Shown: positions 1 to 5,398, numbered from the stretch's first letter. The stretch: 5,398 bases of DNA from Candidatus Rokuibacteriota bacterium (GCA_016177865.1 JACOUJ010000034.1:1-5398); one strand, 5' to 3'. Notes: a model not told the origin generated them from the sequence alone. Translations and numbers: made by a program.

Positions 1-423
1 CGCTTCCTCCCAGAGCTTGAGACCATCGCCGTGCTGATACCAGGCAGCCTGGCCCTGAGGACTGAGGCCGAACGGGACCGCAGTGAACCACTGGGCCGCG
101 GGCTCTTTGCCTGCCCAGTAGTACGCGGCAGAGCTGAATGCCTCGATCGTTCCCTGCGAGCAGGCGTCGAAGACGCCGAGCGCGGGGATCAGCTCCCCAG
201 CGGCGAAGACCTGAATTTTGAGCCGGCCGGCGCTCATCTCGTCCACCATCCTGGCGAACCGTTGGGCACTCCCCAGCAGCACGTCCAGCGCGGGCGTCCA
301 GCTCGTCGCCATCCGCCACTGATACCGCTGCTGGGCGATGACGTTGGGCGCCTCGACGACGGCTGTGGCCCCGGCCGCCACGAGCGCGCCCCCCGCCGTG
401 AGAATGAACTTCCGCCGTTCCAT
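1..423 (-). CDS. TRAP transporter substrate-binding protein, DctP family (N-terminal part, runs off left edge)
   Basis: Reading the minus strand from the ATG at 423 gives 141 open codons up to the window edge. Family members are usually about 340-370 residues, so roughly the last 60% is missing. The N-terminus has a twin-arginine motif (ERRKFI, Arg3-Arg4), a hydrophobic Ala/Gly-rich stretch at about 6-23, and a likely cleavage site after VIA (residue 30), so export to the periplasm by Tat is probable. The mature part resembles the 2-oxo acid/DctP2 type of TRAP binding protein: a first strand around YQWRMATSW (34-42), then AGELIPALGVFDA (75-87) and YYWAGK plus TAVPFGL (101-120). Such proteins capture organic acids, often carboxylates, for a DctQ/DctM membrane permease. 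The ligand-binding arginine and the permease genes would lie beyond the window, so the substrate cannot be named. A GGAGG lies 5 bases before the ATG. Family is fairly certain, ligand unknown. Confidence 0.88.
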   Translation of the reverse strand, partial: MERRKFILTAGGALVAAGATAVVEAPNVIAQQRYQWRMATSWTPALDVLLGSAQRFARMVDEMSAGRLKIQVFAAGELIPALGVFDACSQGTIEAFSSAAYYWAGKEPAAQWFTAVPFGLSPQGQAAWYQHGDGLKLWEEA

Positions 424-433
424 GGTCACCTCC
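424..433 (-). promoter_or_regulatory. Ribosome binding site of the TRAP binding-protein gene
   Basis: On the minus strand the sequence GGAGGTGACC directly precedes the ATG at 423. The GGAGG core (433-429) sits 5 bases from the start codon, slightly short but strong. The whole gap between the sppA stop and this start is only 42 bases. It shows neither a GC stem followed by a T-run nor a good -35/-10 pair. Confidence 0.7.
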
Positions 434-465
434 GCGTTATTGTGTAAGAGTCACAGCCTGGCGAT

Positions 466-1359
466 CTAATCCATGAGATACAGTGGGGTCTTGAATGGCG
501 GAAGCGATGCGGGGAAGAGAAAGGAGCGCCCCCCAAACCGCTCCTGGACCCAGTCCGTGATCGAAAACCGGCGCCTCGGGAAGAGGAGCTTGGGCTTACC
601 CGTAATCCCCGCCAGGCTGGCCGCCGCCTGGATGGCCTCCTCGCGCCCCCCCAGCTCGTCCACCAGATTCAACTCCTTGGCCTGTCGCCCCGAAAAGATC
701 CTCCCATCGGCCAAGGACAGGACCACCGTTCGGTCAAGTCCTCGCCCATTGGCCACGGCCTCCACGAACTGGTCATGGACATCGTCCATCAGGCTCTGAA
801 GGATGGCGCGCTCCTCGTTCGTCATGGGTCGTGAGAAGGAGCCGATGTCCTTGTATTTCCCGCTCTTGACGATCTCATAGCGAAGCCCGACCTTTTTCAA
901 GAGCCCTTCGAGGTTCGTGAGTTGCATGATTACCCCGATGGAGCCGGTCAGGGTTCCCGGGTTCGCGACGATCTGATCCGCGGCGGAGGCGATGTAATAG
1001 CCTCCCGATGCCGCCACGCTCCCGAGGGACGCGACCACCGGTTTCCCTTCGTCTCGAAGCCGGCCCAGGGCATCGTAGATCTCCTGGGTGGGGGCAACGA
1101 CCCCTCCGGGGGAATTGATCCTGATCACGACCGCCTTAACCGCCGAATTCTCCAGGTGCTCTTTGAGCTGGCGGACGACGTCGTCCGCGTCGAGGATGAT
1201 CCCTTCCACCTCCACCAGTGCGACGCGCTCCCCCGGGAAAGAAAGGATCTCCCCCCCCTCCAGGTAACCCAACAAGGCGAGAACCGCGGTGAAGAATACG
1301 AGGAAGATGCCGAGGATGACTCCGAAGGTGAGAAGGACGGCTCGAGCCCGCCCGGCCAC
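466..1359 (-). CDS. sppA: Signal peptide peptidase SppA (36K type, family S49)
   Basis: This 297-residue membrane-anchored serine protease degrades signal peptides left in the membrane after secretion. Residues about 7-31 form one strongly hydrophobic N-terminal anchor preceded by arginines, which predicts the catalytic domain faces the periplasmic (extracytoplasmic) side. The S49 core follows: NSPGG at 82-86 (oxyanion region), ASGGYY with the nucleophile Ser118, TGSIGVI at 138-144, and GKYKDIGS with the general base Lys170. The Ser-Lys spacing of 52 equals that of Bacillus subtilis SppA (Ser147/Lys199 from memory), so this is the short single-domain form that assembles as an oligomer, not the duplicated E. 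coli form. The start is GTG at 1359, six bases after the rpsA stop, and its GGAG Shine-Dalgarno lies in the last rpsA codons, so translational coupling is likely. The stop is TAG. All key residues are present and the gene looks intact. Confidence 0.95.
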   Translation of the reverse strand: MAGRARAVLLTFGVILGIFLVFFTAVLALLGYLEGGEILSFPGERVALVEVEGIILDADDVVRQLKEHLENSAVKAVVIRINSPGGVVAPTQEIYDALGRLRDEGKPVVASLGSVAASGGYYIASAADQIVANPGTLTGSIGVIMQLTNLEGLLKKVGLRYEIVKSGKYKDIGSFSRPMTNEERAILQSLMDDVHDQFVEAVANGRGLDRTVVLSLADGRIFSGRQAKELNLVDELGGREEAIQAAASLAGITGKPKLLFPRRRFSITDWVQERFGGRSFLFPASLPPFKTPLYLMD

Positions 1360-1365
1360 GCCTGT

Positions 1366-1437
1366 CTACTCCTCGTCCTCGTCTCCTCGCCCTCGATCCC
1401 GCCCGCGGTCCCGGCGGCGGCCTCCACGGCCCGGGGA
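1366..1437 (-). other. Low-complexity Arg/Gly/Asp tail of S1 with acidic end
   Basis: The last 24 or so codons of rpsA read as SPGRGGRRRDRGRD, then RGRG and DEDEE. The DNA is correspondingly simple, with repeated CG-rich triplets. It lies after the sixth S1 domain, is probably disordered, and is RG-rich like many RNA-binding tails. The switch from strongly basic to five acidic residues is abrupt. The frame stays open to a clean TAG, and the acidic codons double as the sppA ribosome-binding site. No function can be assigned from sequence alone. Confidence 0.7.
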
Positions 1438-3135
1438 GGGAGCCTCCCGGTAGTCATCCGTCGTCATCACGATGTCCTCATGGAGGTCCCGGAGCGAGAG
1501 GCCGATCCGGCGTTCGGCTGGATCCAGCTTGATGATCTTGAGGACCAGCTCATCCCCGACCGCGACCACGTCCTCCGGACGGCTCACAGAATGGCGGGCC
1601 ATCTGGGAGACATGAAGGAGCCCGTCCACACCCTTCTCCAGCTCGACAAAGGCGCCGAACTCTGTGATCCGGACGACCTTTCCCGTTACCCGGGACCCGA
1701 GGGGATATCGTTCCGCGATATTTTCCCACGGATCGGGCTGGATCTGTTTGAGACCGAGGGAGATGCGCCGGGCGATTTTGTCAACATTGAGGACAATGGT
1801 CTCCACCGACTGAGACTTTTTCAAAATTTCCGAGGGGTGACCGATGTTCCGAGTCCACGACATGTCGGAGATGTGGAGAAGCCCGTCGATGCCCGGTTCC
1901 AGCTCCACGAAGGCCCCGAAGTCCGTCAGGTTCCGGACCTTCCCCTCGATGCGCATTCCCACTTTGAGTCGCTGATCGATAGTCGTCCACGGGTCGGCCT
2001 CGACCTGCTTCATCCCAAGCGAGATTCGCCGCTGAGGCCGATTGACCTCCAAAACCTGCACCCCGACCTCATCGCCCTCGTTGACGATCTTCGAGGGATG
2101 GCGGACCCGCCGGGTCCAAGACATCTCAGAAACGTGGACAAGCCCCTCGACGCCCTTCTCCAGCTCCACGAAGGCCCCGTAATTCGTGAGGCTCACCACC
2201 TTGCCTCGGACTCGGGCGCTAATTGGATATTTCGTCTCCACGTTCTCCCACGGGTCGGGCTCCTTCTGCTTGTATCCCAGGGAGACGCGACCGGCGTCAC
2301 GATCGAAGTGGAGAACCATCACCTCTGCCTTGTCCCCCACCTGGAACAGCTCAGAGGGGTGATTGATCCGACCCCAGCACATGTCCGTGATGTGGAGCAG
2401 ACCGTCGATTCCGCCCAGATCAACAAAGACTCCGTACTCGGTGATATTCTTGACGACACCGGAGAGGATCATTCCCTCCTGAAGCACGGAGAACGTGTGC
2501 TTGCGCTTCTCATCCCTTTCCTCTTCCAAAAGCATGCGCCGGGAGAGGACCACATTGCCCCGCCGCCGGTTTAACTTAATCACTTTGGCCTGGATCGTCT
2601 GCCCCAGGAACTGCGTGAGGTTCTTGACAGGGCGGACGTCCACCTGCGAGCCAGGCAAAAAGGCCCTGACCCCCACGTCCACGGACAATCCCCCCTTGAC
2701 CACTTCGACCACTTTTCCCTCGATGAGGCTCCCCTTTTCGAAGGCCCGCCCGACGACATCCCAGACCCTGATCTTGTCGGCCTTCTCCTTTGAGAGAACG
2801 ATCAGGCCCTCCGCGTCTTCCTTCATTTCAAGGAAGACGTCGATCTCCTGCCCTACCTTGGGCTCCAGGTGAGCCCGATGGAATTCCTCCAGAGGGATCG
2901 TCCCCTCGGACTTGTATCCGACATCCACGAGGACTTCGTTGTCACTGATCGCGACGATCGTCCCTCTTACGACCTCGCCCTCCTCGATATCCTGGAGGCT
3001 CTGGCGATACAGGTCCACCCACTCATCCTGCTGCGAATGTGTCTTCGTTTCCGTTCCCACCCCCTTCGGCGCCCCCTCGCGGAGCTCCTGATGAGACCCG
3101 GCAAGGGTCTGAGGTTCATGCCGTTCGTTCTCCAT
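1366..3135 (-). CDS. rpsA: 30S ribosomal protein S1, six S1 domains
   Basis: This 589-residue protein binds mRNA on the 30S subunit and helps place structured or weakly led transcripts for initiation. Six S1 (OB-fold) repeats are readable at about 53-116, 137-200, 221-288, 306-375, 392-462 and 478-549. The first two are divergent and correspond to the ribosome-docking half. The last four carry the RNA-binding signature YGVFVDL/GAFVELE, GLLHIS and HPSE, and DPW linkers follow repeats 3, 4 and 5. The order and number match the full-length S1 of Gram-negative bacteria, whereas many Gram-positive homologues have four domains. Unusual parts are an N-terminal charged extension of about 36 residues before the normal DEWVDLYRQSL start and a tail at 567-584 rich in Arg/Gly/Asp, ending in DEDEE. 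The ATG at 3135 is supported by AAGGAGG 11 bases upstream. A GTG at 3060 is a weaker alternative start. Confidence 0.97.
   Translation of the reverse strand: MENERHEPQTLAGSHQELREGAPKGVGTETKTHSQQDEWVDLYRQSLQDIEEGEVVRGTIVAISDNEVLVDVGYKSEGTIPLEEFHRAHLEPKVGQEIDVFLEMKEDAEGLIVLSKEKADKIRVWDVVGRAFEKGSLIEGKVVEVVKGGLSVDVGVRAFLPGSQVDVRPVKNLTQFLGQTIQAKVIKLNRRRGNVVLSRRMLLEEERDEKRKHTFSVLQEGMILSGVVKNITEYGVFVDLGGIDGLLHITDMCWGRINHPSELFQVGDKAEVMVLHFDRDAGRVSLGYKQKEPDPWENVETKYPISARVRGKVVSLTNYGAFVELEKGVEGLVHVSEMSWTRRVRHPSKIVNEGDEVGVQVLEVNRPQRRISLGMKQVEADPWTTIDQRLKVGMRIEGKVRNLTDFGAFVELEPGIDGLLHISDMSWTRNIGHPSEILKKSQSVETIVLNVDKIARRISLGLKQIQPDPWENIAERYPLGSRVTGKVVRITEFGAFVELEKGVDGLLHVSQMARHSVSRPEDVVAVGDELVLKIIKLDPAERRIGLSLRDLHEDIVMTTDDYREAPSPGRGGRRRDRGRDRGRGDEDEE
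1369..1374 (-). promoter_or_regulatory. Ribosome binding site of sppA inside the end of rpsA
   Basis: The minus-strand bases GAGGAG encode the final Glu-Glu of ribosomal protein S1 and also place a GGAG core 9 bases before the sppA GTG at 1359. The site supports that GTG as the true start and implies that ribosomes finishing rpsA clear or reuse the site for sppA. Confidence 0.6.
1898..1918 (-). repeat. 21-bp direct repeat in S1 domain 5 (copy 1)
   Basis: This stretch is identical to 2159-2179 and encodes GAFVELE of S1 domain 5. The copies are 261 bases (87 codons) apart and in the same frame, matching the domain period, so the repeat reflects the internal domain duplication of rpsA, not a mobile or regulatory element. 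Exact DNA identity over seven codons hints at gene conversion or strong codon preference. Confidence 0.75.
2159..2179 (-). repeat. 21-bp direct repeat in S1 domain 4 (copy 2)
   Basis: This is the second copy of the repeat at 1898-1918, encoding GAFVELE of S1 domain 4. The equivalent segment of domain 6, near 1639-1660, encodes the same residues but differs at several synonymous bases, so the identity is specific to the domain 4/5 pair. Confidence 0.75.
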
Positions 3136-3196
3136 ACCTTCTCTACCCTCCTTAGAAATTCCCCTTGGGGATGAACCCCTCGGGGTGGACGTCCTC
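3136..3196 (-). promoter_or_regulatory. Leader between plsC and rpsA with ribosome binding site
   Basis: These 61 bases are the longest non-coding gap in the window. In the minus-strand direction they hold a short palindrome GGACGTCC just after the plsC stop, then a stem-loop of G/C blocks (3161-3185), then an AT-rich spacer and the ribosome-binding site AAGGAGG (3153-3147), 11 bases before the rpsA ATG. No convincing -35/-10 pair is visible inside the gap. A promoter within plsC cannot be excluded. The layout would allow separate control of S1 synthesis within the operon. Confidence 0.55.
3161..3185 (-). promoter_or_regulatory. Symmetrical stem-loop upstream of the rpsA ribosome binding site
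   Basis: On the minus strand the order is CCCC, GA, GGGG, TTCAT, CCCC, AA, GGGG. The outer CCCC/GGGG and inner GGGG/CCCC blocks pair, giving two 4-bp GC stems separated by a 2x2 GA/AA internal loop and closed by a 5-base loop. It ends 7 bases before AAGGAGG. It is followed by AATTTC, not a T-run, so it is a poor intrinsic terminator. A translational operator or an mRNA 5'-end protector is more plausible. The structure is seen directly and its role is inferred. Confidence 0.5.
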
Positions 3197-3853
3197 TTAC
3201 ACCGAAGAGTGAAGGGCGGTCGGCCACCCTTCCCATCGCGCCGGCTGACCGGTCACCTCTTCCTGGAGCCGCGCGATCGCCTCCATCATCTGAGAGGCGA
3301 TTGCCTCATAGGCCGCCTTCCGTGGCGCCTCCCTCCGGATGTCTAACGGCGGACCGAAGGCGACCGTGAACGGAACGAAACGCGGCCACCTCTGTCCCCT
3401 GCCCAGCGCGGTCCCGGTCCCGCGGATGTAGACCGGCACGACCGACACGCCGGACCGGAGCGCCAGCATCCCAGCCCCGGCCTTTCCAGGGCGCAGTATC
3501 CCCTCTCTCCCGCGGGTCCCTTCAGGAAAGATGAGGAGCCCCTTTCCCTCCGCCAGCAGGGCCAACGCGGTTCTGAAGGCCGCCGGGTCCGCCCCTTCGC
3601 GCTGCACCGGAAAGGAGTTCACGCGTCGAATGAGCCATCCGAGGAACGGAACCCGAAACAGCTCCGCCTTCGCCATGTAACACAGGGGGCGGGGACAGGC
3701 GACCGCCGCCGCCACCGGATCAAAAAAGCTCACGTGGTTCGCCACAAGAAGGAACGGCCCCGACCGGGGGAGACGCTCCACCCCCGACACACGAAGGCCG
3801 AAGAGGAGTCGGATCAGGAGTGCCGCCGAGTTTTTTACGACCCAGTAGAGCAC
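3197..3853 (-). CDS. plsC: 1-acyl-sn-glycerol-3-phosphate acyltransferase (PlsC family)
   Basis: This 218-residue membrane-associated enzyme is expected to transfer an acyl chain to lysophosphatidic acid, making phosphatidic acid for phospholipids. The four family motifs are present: NHVSFFD at 39-45 with the catalytic His40/Asp45 pair, SFPVQR at 80-85 (substrate-binding arginine), FPEGTR at 109-114 (phosphate binding) and VVPVYI at 138-143. The N-terminus has a hydrophobic, interface-binding segment at about 9-20, and the length is normal for short PlsC proteins. It starts at a GTG (3853) inside the last codons of cmk, giving a 19-base overlap, with AAGGAGG 10 bases upstream. The start also fits the family pattern of MLY plus a hydrophobic helix. 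Members of this superfamily can use other acceptors (for example lyso-ornithine lipids), so the exact acceptor is inferred from family and context. The gene appears intact. Confidence 0.92.
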   Translation of the reverse strand: MLYWVVKNSAALLIRLLFGLRVSGVERLPRSGPFLLVANHVSFFDPVAAAVACPRPLCYMAKAELFRVPFLGWLIRRVNSFPVQREGADPAAFRTALALLAEGKGLLIFPEGTRGREGILRPGKAGAGMLALRSGVSVVPVYIRGTGTALGRGQRWPRFVPFTVAFGPPLDIRREAPRKAAYEAIASQMMEAIARLQEEVTGQPARWEGWPTALHSSV

Positions 3854-4515
3854 AGCCGCTCCACCTCCTTGGCGAGCCGCTCGACTACATCCTCCACGGG
3901 AAGGCCGGTCGTGTCAATATAGAGGGCACCGGAGGCCCGGGCCAGGGGGGCCAAGGCCCTGGTAGCGTCCGCCCGGTCTCGATCCTCGATTTCTTGCCTA
4001 ACCGTGGGACCATCCACCCCTGTACCTCGAGCCTCGATCTCGGCCAGCCGCCGTCGAGCCCGTTCTTCGGGGGTCGCGTCGAGAAAGACCTTGAGCTCGG
4101 CGTCCGGAAAGACCACGGTCGTCGTATCCCGCCCCTCCGCGACCACCCCCTCCGCACCCTTCCAAGCTCGCTGGAGTTGGGTGAGGCGGGCCCGAACCGC
4201 GGGCAGGGCAGAGTATTGGGAGGCCAGCATGGCCATCCTCGGACTCCGGATCTCGGCCGTCACGTCCTCGCCGTCAACCAAGACCCGGAGCCCCGTCGGC
4301 TCATCGCACAAATCTATTTCCATCGCGTTCATCGCCTCACTGAGACCGGTTCCGTCGGCGGTTGGGATTCCTGATCGGTGAAGCTTCCAAGCTGCGGCCC
4401 GGTACATCGCTCCGGTATCAAGATAGTGATATCCCAATCGGCGCGCGAGCCACCATCCCACGGTTGACTTGCCAGACCCCGCGGGCCCATCAATGGCCAC
4501 CACGATCCTCTTCAC
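3835..4515 (-). CDS. cmk: Cytidylate kinase (CMP/dCMP kinase)
   Basis: This 226-residue cytosolic P-loop kinase phosphorylates CMP and dCMP with ATP, feeding RNA, DNA and CDP-lipid synthesis. The P-loop is GPAGSGKS at 10-17. The CMP-binding region includes YLDTGAMYRA at 31-40, IRSP at 89-92 and ALPAVR at 103-108. EGRD at 127-130 precedes the VVFPDAELKVFLDA strand. ERARRRLAE (151-159) is the LID, and DRDRADATRALAPL (178-191) is the C-terminal nucleotide-contact region. The length matches the family. I chose the GTG at 4515 because it starts the protein at MKRIVVAIDGP, as usual for Cmk, and overlaps the aroA stop by four bases (GTGA). The frame stays open upstream to 4674, but that extension lies within aroA and has no family counterpart. 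No separate Shine-Dalgarno is well placed, so re-initiation after aroA is likely. The GRD motif is followed by Thr-Thr instead of the usual residue plus Gly. Confidence 0.95.
   Translation of the reverse strand: MKRIVVAIDGPAGSGKSTVGWWLARRLGYHYLDTGAMYRAAAWKLHRSGIPTADGTGLSEAMNAMEIDLCDEPTGLRVLVDGEDVTAEIRSPRMAMLASQYSALPAVRARLTQLQRAWKGAEGVVAEGRDTTTVVFPDAELKVFLDATPEERARRRLAEIEARGTGVDGPTVRQEIEDRDRADATRALAPLARASGALYIDTTGLPVEDVVERLAKEVERLCSTGS
3864..3870 (-). promoter_or_regulatory. Ribosome binding site of plsC inside cmk
   Basis: The minus-strand AAGGAGG, which codes for Lys-Glu-Val near the Cmk C-terminus, lies 10 bases before the plsC GTG at 3853. It decides that start and shows that plsC has its own strong initiation signal despite overlapping cmk. 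Confidence 0.7.
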
Positions 4516-5398
4516 CCCTCGACCCGAACGCACTGCCGGTCGGACAACCCCTGAAGGGTGGAGAGAAAATCCGGATAGGAAATGGTGATGCACTCGGCTC
4601 CCTCGACCACCGTTTGCCCCTCGGCGACAAGCCCGGCAACCACCAGGGCCATCGCCATCCGGTGATCCCCCCAACTGGAGACCGTCCCTCCCTGAAGGCG
4701 GCCCCCCTCGATCCTCAAGCCGTCCTCCCGCTCCTCGACCTTGGCGCCGAGTCTTGAAAGCTCCGTAGCCAGCGCTCGAATCCGATCTGACTCTTTCACC
4801 CGAAGCTCTGCCCCGTCTCTGATTTCACTCACTCCTGAGGCCTGCGTCATTGCTACGGCCAGAACTGGGATCTCGTCAATCAAGCCGGGGAGCATTTCTC
4901 CCCCGATCGTGACGCCGCGCAGGGCCGAGGGTCTCACGGTGATCTGGGCCTGCGGCTCCCACCCTTCCTCGCCTTTCATGATTGCGACGTCGGTCCCCAT
5001 GGCCCGAAGGACATCCAGGCAGCCCGTCCTGGTGGGATTCACGCCAACCCGGCTCACCGTTATCTCCCCTTCGGGAGCGAGGGCCCCGGCCGCGAGGAAA
5101 AAGGCGGCGGAAGAAAAGTCTCCTGGAATTGAAAAGAGGCGCCCTTCGAGTCGTGAAGCTTCCACGGTGGCGACGAGGCCATCCACCGAGACACGGGCCC
5201 CGAAGGCCCGCAGCATTCGCTCGGTATGATCCCGCGATGGGGCGGGCTCTTCAACCGTCACCGGGCCGTCGGCGAAGAGGCCGGCCAGGAGAAGGGCAGA
5301 TTTCACCTGGGCACTGGCCACCGGCATTCGGTACTGGATCGCCCTGAGCGGGCGCTGCCCTTCGCTAGCCAGCGGGAGAAAGCGGCCGCCTTCGCGCC
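4512..5398 (-). CDS. aroA: 3-phosphoshikimate 1-carboxyvinyltransferase (EPSP synthase), C-terminal part, runs off right edge
   Basis: The reading frame enters at the right edge and continues for 294 full codons to a TGA at 4514-4512. Typical AroA has about 430 residues, so roughly the first 135 are missing. The enzyme joins shikimate 3-phosphate and phosphoenolpyruvate in the chorismate pathway. Visible motifs are PVASAQVKS (about 5324-5298; Ser and Gln contact shikimate phosphate), PSRDHTERML, IPGDFSSAAFF, VNPTRTG, LIDEIPVLA with the catalytic Asp, RVKESDRI with the catalytic Glu, WGDHRMAMAL with the PEP-binding Arg, and YPDF near the C-terminus. An ATG at 5327 is internal: 23 in-frame codons upstream still match the family (GGRFLPL, then RPLRAIQYR). 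The N-terminal residues that help tell glyphosate-sensitive from tolerant classes are outside the window. The gene ends in a four-base overlap with cmk, so the two are almost certainly co-transcribed. Confidence 0.97.
   Translation of the reverse strand, partial: REGGRFLPLASEGQRPLRAIQYRMPVASAQVKSALLLAGLFADGPVTVEEPAPSRDHTERMLRAFGARVSVDGLVATVEASRLEGRLFSIPGDFSSAAFFLAAGALAPEGEITVSRVGVNPTRTGCLDVLRAMGTDVAIMKGEEGWEPQAQITVRPSALRGVTIGGEMLPGLIDEIPVLAVAMTQASGVSEIRDGAELRVKESDRIRALATELSRLGAKVEEREDGLRIEGGRLQGGTVSSWGDHRMAMALVVAGLVAEGQTVVEGAECITISYPDFLSTLQGLSDRQCVRVEG

Noticed and set aside
31..447. A 138-codon plus-strand frame at the left edge.
   Set aside because: It lies antisense to the TRAP binding-protein gene, which has a signal peptide, a ribosome-binding site and family motifs. 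The plus-strand product has none.
424..465. A possible promoter or terminator in the gap between sppA and the TRAP gene.
   Set aside because: The only -10-like stretch would place the start point on the ribosome-binding site, no -35 fits, and there is no GC stem followed by T residues.
922..2574. A 550-codon plus-strand open frame antisense to sppA and rpsA.
   Set aside because: It is the complement of two clearly conserved genes, has no recognisable domain, and is rich in His, Asp, Pro and Arg, as expected of a GC-rich codon-bias shadow. Its length is striking but explained.
3831..3836. A run of six T residues as a terminator tail.
   Set aside because: It lies within the plsC coding sequence at the cmk end, reads as A residues on the coding strand, and has no adjacent stem.
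3912..3917. A perfect TTGACA hexamer on the minus strand inside cmk, as a possible promoter for plsC/rpsA.
   Set aside because: No acceptable -10 hexamer lies 16-18 bases downstream. The spaced sequence is GC-rich and codes for conserved Cmk residues.
4516..4674. A longer N-terminus for cmk, starting at 4674.
   Set aside because: It would overlap aroA by more than 150 bases and add residues with no family counterpart. The GTG at 4515 gives the usual Cmk N-terminus and a GTGA overlap.
3820..4757. Plus-strand open frames over cmk and the end of aroA.
   Set aside because: They are shadows of intact, conserved minus-strand genes, with low-complexity products and no domain.
5325..5327. The ATG at 5327 as the start of aroA.
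   Set aside because: The frame is open to the window edge, and the 23 codons upstream still match EPSP synthase, so this Met is internal.
1..5398. A search for defence systems, mobile elements, CRISPR, tRNA/rRNA or novel multi-gene cassettes.
   Set aside because: All sequence apart from the gaps described is accounted for by recognisable housekeeping or transporter genes, and no repeats or RNA genes of those kinds were seen.

Overview
The window is a compact, GC-rich bacterial housekeeping segment in which every supported gene lies on the minus strand. In transcription order (right to left) it holds the C-terminal two thirds of aroA (EPSP synthase), cmk (cytidylate kinase), a plsC-type 1-acylglycerol-3-phosphate acyltransferase, rpsA (six-domain ribosomal protein S1), sppA (single-domain signal peptide peptidase) and the first 141 codons of a TRAP-transporter substrate-binding protein of the DctP type. 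Both end genes run off the window.

The organisation is tight. aroA and cmk share a 4-base GTGA overlap. plsC starts inside the last codons of cmk with its own Shine-Dalgarno. A 61-base leader separates plsC from rpsA, sppA starts 6 bases after the rpsA stop, and 42 bases separate sppA from the TRAP gene. No convincing intrinsic terminator is visible between any of these genes, so a single co-transcribed unit with possible internal promoters is the simplest reading. Apart from the rpsA leader, no non-coding stretch is longer than about 45 bases. No RNA genes, mobile elements, CRISPR arrays or prophage genes were seen.

The aroA-cmk-(plsC/ispH)-rpsA-sppA order is a familiar bacterial neighbourhood joining aromatic amino-acid synthesis, nucleotide metabolism, phospholipid synthesis, translation initiation and membrane proteolysis. 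Here plsC occupies the slot before rpsA and no ispH is present. The high GC, the frequent GTG starts and a Tat-type TRAP binding protein would suit a proteobacterium-like lineage (for example Desulfobacterota, Methylomirabilota/NC10 or Rokubacteria). That placement is inference and is weak.

I do not see a new biological system. The most interesting signals are a symmetrical G/C-block stem-loop just upstream of the rpsA ribosome-binding site, the arginine/glycine-rich and acid-capped tail and N-terminal extension of S1, a Gly-to-Thr change in the conserved GRD motif of Cmk, and a TRAP solute-binding gene directly attached to a housekeeping operon.
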